A stretch of 64,000 nucleotides of DNA from CAZGKW01 sp964526295 (GTDB lineage: Bacteria; Planctomycetota; Phycisphaerae; FEN-1346): NCBI GenBank assembly GCA_964526295.1, contig CAZGKW010000008.1, positions 77,913 to 141,912 on the forward strand, given 5' to 3'. This document shows, in pieces, positions 34,722 through 41,906 of the stretch. Position 1 is the first letter of the stretch; each line of letters starts with the position of its first letter. Below the pieces are notes generated by a model. That model ran no database searches, had not been told where the DNA came from, and worked only from the letters and a program-made list of their open reading frames with translations. Made by a program: the position numbers and the translations under genes.

Positions 34722-35975
34722 CTAGAGCGGTAGAAGGAGGAGGCTGGCCATGAGGATCAACCAGCCGCCGACGGCGAACGGCAGGGCCAGGTCGATGCTC
34801 ATCAGGGCCCCCGCCAGCCCCGCCCCGATCACCAGGCCCAGGCTCGTCAGGGCCCGGACCTTGGCGATCTGTGTGCCCCGCTGCTCCGGGCGGCTGTACT
34901 GCTGGATGAACCGCTCCTGGATGGGGAACCAGATGCTGGCCCCGGCCACGTCGTGCAGCGGCCAGATCAGGGCCACCGGCAGGAACCCCCCGCCGGCCCA
35001 GTCCACGACGCCCACCATCAGAGTCATCGCGCCGCCGAGGGCCAGGCACCCGATGTAGAACGCCTTGAACCGGCTGCGGATGAGCGGCGAGACGAGGAAC
35101 ATCGGAACCCCCAGGCACAGCCGGTGGGCGATGGCCAGCAGACCGATCAGGGCGAACGCCGACCCGCCCTCCCCCGCCGGCCCGGCGTCGGCGGCGCCCG
35201 GCCAGGCGCGGGCGAGCCACGTGTTGAACGCCGCCAGGTCGGCCGACCACGGACCGGCCAACTGCTTGCGGAAATACAGGGCCCACAGCGTGTGGCTCGT
35301 GGCCAGGCCGATCGAGAACAACAGGCCGCTCGCGACGATCAGGTAGAGCTTGGGGTGCAGGTCCGGCGCGAAGACGCCCCGCAGCGACAGCCGCCCCCGC
35401 GCCGGCAGCTCGGGCGCCGGCGGCTCGCGGAAACCGGTCCAGAAGACAAGCCCCGCCAGGGCCATCGCCGTCCCGCCGATGGCGAACAGGCCCCGGTACG
35501 ACAGGACCGCCTCCGGCCCCGTGCCGACCAGCCCCACGCAGAGAAAGCCGAACGTCTGGAAACAGACCTCCAGGCCCACCAGGCGGGGAAAGACGCGGCT
35601 GAAACGCTCCAGGCCGACGGTCTCGTACACCAGGACGCTGCGGACGATGCCGCGAATCGACGCCCCCGCCCCCTGGAGCGACTTCAGGAGCGTCTGGGCC
35701 ACCGCGTGGGGCGCAAGGGGCGTCACGAAGCTCGTCAGGGCACAAGCCACGTGGGCGGCGCTAAAGACGCCGCGGCGGCCGAGCAGGTCGGCCAGCCGCC
35801 CGCCGTAGATGATGATGAGGAAGTTGGCCGCCGCCCCCGCCGCCATCACCCACCCGATGGTCTCCAGCTCCAGGTCGTGGTCGTCGAGGAAGAGCGGCAG
35901 GGCGAGCTCGTAGACGGCGAACGCCAGAGCAAACAGGGCGCTCGTTGCCACCATGGTCCACAGGTTCCGGTTCAC
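34722..35975 (-). CDS. Major facilitator superfamily transporter
   Basis: The product is 417 residues from a GTG with GGGGAG upstream. The segment IYGGRLADLLGRRGVFSAAH near residues 57-76 is the MFS loop 2-3 signature (G-x3-D-x2-GRR). About 11-12 hydrophobic helices are visible, split by a loop near residue 180. The long in-frame extension upstream of the GTG is polar and unlikely to be translated. The substrate is unknown; general MFS drug/sugar exporters have this form. A TATAAT on the minus strand at 36000-36005 may be its -10. Confidence 0.85.
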   Translation of the reverse strand: MNRNLWTMVATSALFALAFAVYELALPLFLDDHDLELETIGWVMAAGAAANFLIIIYGGRLADLLGRRGVFSAAHVACALTSFVTPLAPHAVAQTLLKSLQGAGASIRGIVRSVLVYETVGLERFSRVFPRLVGLEVCFQTFGFLCVGLVGTGPEAVLSYRGLFAIGGTAMALAGLVFWTGFREPPAPELPARGRLSLRGVFAPDLHPKLYLIVASGLLFSIGLATSHTLWALYFRKQLAGPWSADLAAFNTWLARAWPGAADAGPAGEGGSAFALIGLLAIAHRLCLGVPMFLVSPLIRSRFKAFYIGCLALGGAMTLMVGVVDWAGGGFLPVALIWPLHDVAGASIWFPIQERFIQQYSRPEQRGTQIAKVRALTSLGLVIGAGLAGALMSIDLALPFAVGGWLILMASLLLLPL

Positions 35976-36070
35976 GGCCGCGCTCCCCAAGGAAGGGGCA
36001 TTATAGCCGGGCCGCGCGGCGACGGGACCGGAAACGGTGCCGCCCTCCTGGCGTTCGCTCCGGGCGAGCG

Positions 36071-36099
36071 TTGCCCGCGGCCCGAAGCGCGGGTAGATT
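36071..36099 (+). promoter_or_regulatory. Candidate promoter for the UroD-family gene at 36139
   Basis: TTGCCC (36071-36076) and TAGATT (36094-36099) are 17 bp apart, 40 bp before the ATG. Confidence 0.45.
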
Positions 36100-36138
36100 A
36101 TGGGGGAACATGGGGGCGAGAGGCAGCGGGACGGACCG

Positions 36139-37263
36139 ATGAGCGACGACGGCAAAGTCCACGCGACCGACCGGATGACGTCGCGGGAGAGGCTCCTGGC
36201 CGCCTATCGCGGCGAGGAGGTCGACCGCCTGCCCTGGTGGGCGAAAGTCATCAACCCCACGTGGCGCCTGAGTCAGCCCGAGCGGGTCCAAGCCTGGTCC
36301 GACCGCGAGCTGCTCGACTACATCCACGCCGACGGCATCTTCGACTCGCCGCGGTTCGTCCGGCCCGTCCGGCCTCACGTGGAGACCGAGGAGTCGCGGG
36401 CCGATCATACCCGGACGGTTGTCACCCATACGCCGGACGGCGATCTCGTCGAGCGGTGGCGGATGGACCCGGTGACGGAGAGCTGGCACCCGCACGAGTT
36501 CCCCGTCAAGAGGCGGGAGGACCTGGCCCGCTTCCGGTGGGTCTGGGCCGACCAGCGTGCCGAGGTCGACGAGGACGGGCTCGCGCGGGCCAAGGACGAG
36601 GTCCTCCGCATCGGCGAGCGCGGCATCACGAAGGTGGGCTGGGGCACCAGCCCGCTGATGCACCTCGTGGAGCACGTCATCGGGCCGGTCAATACGACGT
36701 ACTTCCTGGCCGACCACCCCGACGAGATGGCCGGGCTGATCGACCTGATGCACCGGGCGAACCTGGAATTCGTGGGGCTGCTGGCGGAGCGGACGCCCGC
36801 CGACCTGGTCGTCTCGGTCGAGAACACCTCGACGACGCTGATCAGCCCGGGGCAGTTCGAGACGTGGTGTCTGCCGCACCTGGTCGGCTACGGGCGAGCG
36901 ATCGAGGCCGCCTCACCGATGCACGAGCTTCACATGTGCGGCCTGCTGAAGGTCCTGCTGGGGCGGATCGAGACGATCCCGGCCTCGAGCATCGAGGCGT
37001 TCACGGCCCCGCCGCTCGGGAACACCCGCCTGACCGACGGCCGGGCCGAGGCGCCCTCGAAGACGCTCGTCGGGGGGACGTGCGTCAATATCTGGCTGGA
37101 ACCGGTCGAGCGGATCCACCGATTCATCGTCGAGGAGCTGGCGGCCGCTCCGGACCACAGGCGGATCGTCCTGACGACGGCGGGGGTGGCGCCGCCGGCG
37201 TGCCGGGCCGAGACCTTCCGGGCGGTCGGCGACCGGATTCGGACGGTCCCGCTGCGGATGTGA
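36139..37263 (+). CDS. UroD/MtaA-family protein, probable corrinoid-type methyltransferase
   Basis: The product is 374 residues. The N-terminus TSRERLLAAYRGEEVDRLPW is the usual opening of the uroporphyrinogen decarboxylase superfamily. MHELHMCG (His-x-Cys near 264) and APPACRAETFRAV near the C-terminus give an H-x-C...C set like the zinc site of MtaA/MtbA methylcobalamin:coenzyme M methyltransferases. True HemE lacks this set and has a different N-terminus. The acceptor and donor are unknown, since no corrinoid protein is adjacent. A second family member is at 40259. An in-frame ATG at 36100 is possible but lacks a good ribosome-binding site. Confidence 0.82.
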   Translation: MSDDGKVHATDRMTSRERLLAAYRGEEVDRLPWWAKVINPTWRLSQPERVQAWSDRELLDYIHADGIFDSPRFVRPVRPHVETEESRADHTRTVVTHTPDGDLVERWRMDPVTESWHPHEFPVKRREDLARFRWVWADQRAEVDEDGLARAKDEVLRIGERGITKVGWGTSPLMHLVEHVIGPVNTTYFLADHPDEMAGLIDLMHRANLEFVGLLAERTPADLVVSVENTSTTLISPGQFETWCLPHLVGYGRAIEAASPMHELHMCGLLKVLLGRIETIPASSIEAFTAPPLGNTRLTDGRAEAPSKTLVGGTCVNIWLEPVERIHRFIVEELAAAPDHRRIVLTTAGVAPPACRAETFRAVGDRIRTVPLRM

Positions 37264-37275
37264 CCCGCACGGCGC

Positions 37276-37304
37276 TTGCCCGTTCTCCCCCCGGCGCGAA
37301 TAAT
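37276..37304 (+). promoter_or_regulatory. Candidate promoter for the alkaline phosphatase gene
   Basis: TTGCCC (37276-37281) and AATAAT (37299-37304) are 17 bp apart, 56 bp before the ATG at 37360. Confidence 0.45.
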
Positions 37305-37359
37305 GCGACGCCTCGTGCCGTGGCGGAGTGCGACTTCAACAGCAGAAAGGAACGTCCTG

Positions 37360-38673
37360 ATGGGGCCGAAGACCTTCCCCTGGCTACTGCTCGGCGCCGC
37401 CGTCCTGGCCGGCCTCGGGTGCACGTCGCAGGGCAACGTTTCGACAGAACGGGCCGAGCCGCCCCGGAACGTCGTCCTCCTGATCGGCGACGGCATGGGC
37501 TTCGAGCAGGTCCGCGCCGCCGCTTTCTACCTCCACGGCCGCGAGGGCGAGCTTGCCATGGAAGGCCTGCCGCACGCCGCGGAGATGACGACGCATCCCG
37601 CGGGGGGGCCGGGCAAGGTCACTGACTCGGCCGCCGCCTCCACGGCCATGGCCACCGGCGTGAAGGTCGGCACCGGCGTGATCAGCCTCCGGACGCCCGG
37701 CGACGGCATGCCCCTGAAGACCGCCCTGGAGGTTTTCCGCGACCGGGGGGCCCGAACCGGCCTGGTCACGACCACCTACATGACGCATGCGACGCCGGCC
37801 GCCTTCGCCGCCCACGTGCCGAGCCGGGGGATGACCGGGCAGATCGCCCGCCAGTACCTTTCGCGGACCCGCCCGAACGTGCTGTTCGGCGGGGCGCTCG
37901 GAGCGCCGCCCGGAGCCGGCGGCGGGATGGCCCCCGAGGCCGCCCGCGAGGCCGGCTATACCGTCGTCACGACGCGCGACCAGATGAACGCCCTCCGGCC
38001 CCGCGAGGGGCAGCACGTCTCCGGCCAGTTCGGCAACGGCCACATGCCGTACGAGTACGACTTTGCCCAGGGCGTCACCGACGCCTACGACACGCTGCCC
38101 CACCTCTCGGAGATGACGGCGAAGGCCATCGAGCTGCTGGAGAACCCGAACGGGTTCTTCCTGATGGTCGAAAGCGGACGGATCGATCACGCCGGCCATC
38201 GCAACGAGCTGGAGCGGAACGTCTTCGAGACAGTCGAGTTCGACCGGACCGTCGAGGTGGTCCTTGAATGGGCCGCCACGGGGCGGGTCCGGACCTCGCC
38301 GCCTCGACGCACCGCGACGCGGCCCGTGCGGGACCAGGCCATGGGATGGGTCCGCGGGCGGGACGACACGCTCGTCCTCGTGACCGCCGACCACGAGTGC
38401 GGGGGTCTCCGGGGCGTCGAGTCGCGCGGCACGGGGACGATGCCGGAGGCCGAGTTCACCAGCGGCGGCCACACCGGCGTGCCGGTGCCGCTCTGGGCGA
38501 TGGGCGTCGGGGCGGAGGGCGTGACCGGCCGCATGGACAACACGGACCTCTTTGCCTTGATGACCGGACTCGAGAAGCCGGCGCCGATGGCGTCTCCTCC
38601 GATGGCCGTTACAGAGGACGAGGAGGCCACCCCGGAGAAGCCTCGAGAGGGTCCCGTGCCGGCCGCCTACTGA
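37360..38673 (+). CDS. Lipoprotein alkaline phosphatase
   Basis: The product is 437 residues. A signal with lipobox LAGLGC anchors the mature enzyme. NVVLLIGDGMGFEQVRAAA binds metal, and KVTDSAAASTAMATGVK holds the phosphorylated serine (near residue 90). MVESGRIDHAGHRNE and VTADHECGGL give the remaining zinc ligands. This is the PhoA-like class that releases phosphate from monoesters outside the cytoplasm. The C-terminus is Pro/Glu-rich. It follows the UroD-family gene by 96 bp with its own likely promoter. Confidence 0.93.
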   Translation: MGPKTFPWLLLGAAVLAGLGCTSQGNVSTERAEPPRNVVLLIGDGMGFEQVRAAAFYLHGREGELAMEGLPHAAEMTTHPAGGPGKVTDSAAASTAMATGVKVGTGVISLRTPGDGMPLKTALEVFRDRGARTGLVTTTYMTHATPAAFAAHVPSRGMTGQIARQYLSRTRPNVLFGGALGAPPGAGGGMAPEAAREAGYTVVTTRDQMNALRPREGQHVSGQFGNGHMPYEYDFAQGVTDAYDTLPHLSEMTAKAIELLENPNGFFLMVESGRIDHAGHRNELERNVFETVEFDRTVEVVLEWAATGRVRTSPPRRTATRPVRDQAMGWVRGRDDTLVLVTADHECGGLRGVESRGTGTMPEAEFTSGGHTGVPVPLWAMGVGAEGVTGRMDNTDLFALMTGLEKPAPMASPPMAVTEDEEATPEKPREGPVPAAY

Positions 38674-38737
38674 GAAGCCGAACCGCGGCGCGTCGCCGCA
38701 AGCACCTGCGCGCGATGCCCCGTTACCTCGCCACGTC

Positions 38738-39158
38738 TAGGCTGCCTGCACCTCCACCCACGCGTGGAGCTGACCAACGAGGTCCCGCATGGCCCCCCGA
38801 TCAAGGCAGAGGGTTGCAGGTATTCCCTCGTACCGAAGCAAGGATGCAAATGGATTGAGCACGTCGATGCCCTGAAACTGCTCCGGCAACGGGAATCCCG
38901 CATCTCCGACCAGTCGGCGAACTGGCTTTCGCTGACGACCAGCACGTCGACGGGAATGCGCATTGGACTCAAGGCCCGCCGCAGGCGAACCATCTCGGCG
39001 GCCACGTCCGGGACGTCCTCCTCGAGGACCAGGAAGTCCGCGTCGCTTTCCTCGTCGGGGCTTCCCGGGGCATAGGAGCCAAAGAGAAGGACCCGCCGTG
39101 GGTTGGCCGCCCGGCGGAGAGCGTCAACGGCGGCGGCGATCGCTTTCTTACCGACCAC
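38738..39158 (-). pseudogene. Broken MNT nucleotidyltransferase locus
   Basis: From a GTG at 39158 (GGGGAGG upstream) the frame encodes a minimal nucleotidyltransferase start: VLLFGSYAPGSPDEESDADF is the GS...D-x-D motif, followed by RIPVDVLVVSESQFADW. After about position 38900 this frame becomes Cys/Ser/Arg-rich nonsense that continues to 38667. A different frame then reads sensibly (GFPLPEQFQGIDVLNPFASL, then LRYEG) to a stop at 38738. A deletion or frameshift has therefore joined the MNT N-terminus to the tail of another protein, possibly its former partner gene. A complete MNT/HEPN pair is at 50436. Confidence 0.6.
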
Positions 39159-39242
39159 GGTCCGTGCCTCCCCACGCCTCAAGCGCACAGGTTGGGCCCT
39201 GCGACTCGCCGCCAGCGCCCTCATGGGCCGTACCCCGGTCGG

Positions 39243-40223
39243 CTACTCCCGCTGTTGGTCCTTGAGGTACTCGCCCGCGACGAGGGCGACGACGACGCCG
39301 TCGCCGGCGGCGGTGGCCGCCTGCTTCAGCGTCCCGGCCCGCGAGTCGCCCGCCGCCCAGACGCCGGGGACGTTCGTCTCCAGGCGGCACGGGTCGGCGT
39401 TGATGAATCCGCGGTCGTCCAGCTCCACGGTCCCCTTCAGGAAGTCCGTCAGGGGCTTCAGGCCGATGAAGACGAACACGCCGTCGCAGGCGATCTCCTC
39501 GACTTCGCCCGTATCGAGGTGCTGGATCTCGACGGCCTCGACTCGTTCGTCGCCGAGGATCTCGCTGACGGTGCTGCGGAAGTGGGCCGCGTATTGGCCT
39601 TCGTGCTTGCGGAGCTCCTCAACCAGGATGCCCTCGGCCCGGAAGCCTTCGCCCTTGCCGACGAACGTCAGGCGGTCGACGAACTTCAGCAGGTGGATGC
39701 CCTCGTCGACGGCCGTGTTGCCCGCCCCGATGACGACGACGTGTTTGCCCCGATAGAACGGGGCGTCGCAGGTGCCGCAGTAGCTGACGCCGTAGCCGGT
39801 GAGGCGCTTCTCGCCGGGGGCGCCGAGCTTGCGGTACTCGCTGCCGACCGAGAGGATCATCGCCCGTCCGCGATAGCGGGTCTCGCCGACGCAGGCGTCG
39901 ATGAAGCGGTGCCCGTCCTCCTCGACCGGCTCGATGCGAGTGACCTCGGCGTTGTTGACGAGCTCGGCGCCGAAGCGCTTCGCCTGCTGGGTGAGCCGGT
40001 CGGCCAGCTCCATGCCGTTGACCGGCTCGGGGAAGCCGGGGTAGTTCTCGACGCGGGCGGTGGTCAGGATCTGCCCGCCGGGCATGTACTTCTCGAGGAC
40101 GAGGGTCTCGAGCCGCTCGCGGGTGGTGTAGATGGCCGCCGAGAGGCCGGCGATGCCGGCCCCGACGATGATGACGTCGTGGACCTTGTCCTCGGGTGCG
40201 GCGGATTCGCCGGTGTCGGGCAT
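39243..40223 (-). CDS. trxB: Thioredoxin reductase (NADPH)
   Basis: The product is 326 residues. FAD binding is at DVIIVGAGIAGLSAAIYTTR, the redox pair is in SYCGTCDAPFYRGK (Cys near 146 and 149, CGTC rather than the common CATC), and NADPH binding is in HVVVIGAGNTAVDEGIHLLK. VPGVWAAGDSRAGTLKQAAT is the C-terminal FAD motif. It reduces thioredoxin in the cytoplasm. It follows the UroD-family gene at 40259 with a 35 bp gap and is probably in the same operon. No thioredoxin gene is adjacent. Confidence 0.95.
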   Translation of the reverse strand: MPDTGESAAPEDKVHDVIIVGAGIAGLSAAIYTTRERLETLVLEKYMPGGQILTTARVENYPGFPEPVNGMELADRLTQQAKRFGAELVNNAEVTRIEPVEEDGHRFIDACVGETRYRGRAMILSVGSEYRKLGAPGEKRLTGYGVSYCGTCDAPFYRGKHVVVIGAGNTAVDEGIHLLKFVDRLTFVGKGEGFRAEGILVEELRKHEGQYAAHFRSTVSEILGDERVEAVEIQHLDTGEVEEIACDGVFVFIGLKPLTDFLKGTVELDDRGFINADPCRLETNVPGVWAAGDSRAGTLKQAATAAGDGVVVALVAGEYLKDQQRE

Positions 40224-40258
40224 GTCAGAGCTCCTGGTGCGGCTCGGGGTACGTCGCC

Positions 40259-41320
40259 TCAGGCGCCGGCCGCGCTCTCGTCTTCGACGGCCTCGCGGAC
40301 GGCGGCCACGACGTCCGGCTCGGCCGTCGTGTCGATGGTGCACGTGCTGCCGACGACGAACGGCCGCTCGCCCATGTCGCGGCGGGCCTCGCGGAGCTGC
40401 TCGCGGAGGCTCTCGGCGGCGCCCGAGTCGTTGAACGGCTCCCGCGCCAGGCCCCCCACGAGGGCCTTCCCCTCGGCCAGGGGGACCATCTCCGCCAGGT
40501 CCGGGTTCGTCTCGTCCATCATGTCCCAGTTCAGCATCGCCACGGGATAGTCGGCCAGCTCCCGCACGAGGGCCTTCGACCGGCACACGTGCAGCAGGTT
40601 GAAGGGGGCGCCCCGGACGGCGTCGAGGACCTCCAGGTCGTAGGGGCGGCCGAATTCCTCGTACTGCTCCAGCGTGAAGTTCGTCAGCGTCCCGACGTGG
40701 GTCGTTGCCAGGAACACCCCCTCGGCCCCGGCGTCGATGCAGGCGGCCCCGAAGTCGGCGAACGTGTCGGTGACCGTCCGCAGGCCGGCGTGGACCGTCG
40801 CCGGGTCCTGCTCGATGAGGTGGGCCAGGTCCTGCGGGCCGCCCGCCAGCTCGGCCGCGATGCTCATTGGGGTGAAGACGGTCATCAGCAGGGGCACGTC
40901 GGGGCCGAGCCCTTTGCGGATGTCGGCCACCGCCGCCAGATGCTCGGCCAGCACGGGGGCCTTCCGCCCGGCCGACCCGTCGACCGAGAGCCGGTCGAGA
41001 TGGCGAAAGTCGTCCGGCTCGTGGACCGAGGTGCGGACCAGCGTCGGCTTGATGTGCTCGCGTTCGGAGAACTCGTACTGGTTGCCCCAGTCCTGAACGT
41101 GGTAGCAGGCCCGGGGGTTGATCTTCAGGAAGTCCCAGTCGTAGGTCTGCTGCCAGCCGACCATGGCGTCGACCAGGCCCTTGCGGGTGACCTCCTCGAC
41201 GAAGAAGTGCCGCCACAGGGCCACGGGCAGACGGTCGACCGGCCGGCCGGAGATCGTCCGCTGGAGCCGTTCGTGTTTGGAGAGCGCCTCGGGCACGGGT
41301 CGGTCCTCCACGGGGATCAT
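40259..41320 (-). CDS. UroD/MtaA-family protein, probable methyltransferase
   Basis: The product is 353 residues. SKHERLQRTISGRPVDRLPV is the superfamily N-terminus. FNLLHVCRSKALVRELADYP carries H-x-C, and VVGSTCTIDTTAEPDVVAAV the third Cys, so a zinc thiolate site like that of MtaA-type methyltransferases is likely. It differs enough from the protein at 36139 that they are not recent duplicates. It is co-directional with trxB. Heme synthesis is a poorer explanation because HemE-type catalytic motifs are not seen. Confidence 0.8.
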   Translation of the reverse strand: MIPVEDRPVPEALSKHERLQRTISGRPVDRLPVALWRHFFVEEVTRKGLVDAMVGWQQTYDWDFLKINPRACYHVQDWGNQYEFSEREHIKPTLVRTSVHEPDDFRHLDRLSVDGSAGRKAPVLAEHLAAVADIRKGLGPDVPLLMTVFTPMSIAAELAGGPQDLAHLIEQDPATVHAGLRTVTDTFADFGAACIDAGAEGVFLATTHVGTLTNFTLEQYEEFGRPYDLEVLDAVRGAPFNLLHVCRSKALVRELADYPVAMLNWDMMDETNPDLAEMVPLAEGKALVGGLAREPFNDSGAAESLREQLREARRDMGERPFVVGSTCTIDTTAEPDVVAAVREAVEDESAAGA

Positions 41321-41328
41321 ACACCCCG

Positions 41329-41358
41329 ATGGTAAGTCCGGGCCTTGGGGGCGGTCAA
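41329..41358 (-). promoter_or_regulatory. Candidate promoter for the UroD-family/trxB operon
   Basis: On the minus strand TTGACC (41353-41358) and TACCAT (41329-41334) are 18 bp apart, very close to the start at 41320, so the leader would be short. Confidence 0.45.
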
Positions 41359-41500
41359 GCCCCTGCCCAACCCGTGGGGCTTGGCTTGGCCCGGCGGAAG
41401 GGACGGCTGTCGCCGCGCCGACGGGCTCAATGCACGGCCCGCGGCTCGTCCGTCCGTCCCCGGTCCAGCCCAAAGACGGGCGAGAACACCGAGAGAGCAT

Positions 41501-41529
41501 TTGACTTCGCCCCTCGCTGGCGGTAGACT
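41501..41529 (+). promoter_or_regulatory. Promoter of the structured leader before the subtilase gene
   Basis: TTGACT (41501-41506) and TAGACT (41524-41529) are separated by 17 bp. No open frame starts near it: the next gene starts at 41907, leaving a leader of about 370 nt. Confidence 0.65.
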
Positions 41530-41535
41530 ACAAGT

Positions 41536-41660
41536 GCGGGTGACGGACCTCAGGTCCGTCGCGGCTGGACGACAGACCGGCGCCCGGGAGGCGGGCAGCC
41601 GGCGTTGAGTGCCAAAGGCGCTTCTTGGAGGGAGAAGCCCCCCGGGGAGCGTCTTTTTTG
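41536..41660 (+). ncRNA. Candidate structured leader RNA / small RNA
   Basis: Starting just after the promoter, three hairpins follow closely. The first has a 7-bp stem at 41543-41559. The second has a 10-bp stem (41577-41602) with a single bulged A. The third is an 11-bp terminator stem (41614-41656) ending in a run of six T. The terminator's left arm can instead pair with 41633-41640 to form an 8-position hairpin with one mismatch, so two exclusive structures are possible. The arrangement fits a riboswitch or attenuator. I match no known class, and an independent small RNA is the other possibility. Confidence 0.45.
41614..41659 (+). terminator. Intrinsic terminator of the leader RNA
   Basis: An 11-pair stem (41614-41624 with 41646-41656, two wobble pairs) ends in TTTTTT at 41654-41659. 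Confidence 0.5.
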
Positions 41661-41772
41661 TCGTTCAGCATGGGCCGGCGGCCCCGTTTGCCAGGGGGTT
41701 GAGCGGGGACGCCGAGGTGGTTTGACGGGCGGCCGCGCTGCGGCCGCGTCCGTGCGTGTTCAACGTCGTCGC

Positions 41773-41814
41773 AACGGGGGCTGCCTGCCTGAAGAGGCGG
41801 GGGCCCCCGTTTTC
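41773..41814 (+). terminator. Second intrinsic terminator upstream of the subtilase gene
   Basis: A perfect 9-bp GC-rich stem (41773-41781 with 41803-41811) encloses a smaller 4-bp hairpin and is followed by TTTT. Between the two terminators, 41729-41747 holds another 8-bp perfect hairpin. Readthrough of both is needed to express the gene at 41907 from the 41501 promoter. Confidence 0.55.
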
Positions 41815-41906
41815 TGTGCGCCGCGCTGGTCTCGAGAGGGGGATGGCCGAGGCGGGCGTCCCGGCAGGACGGGGACCGGCCCCGCCCGGATGATAAGGAG
41901 ACGACC

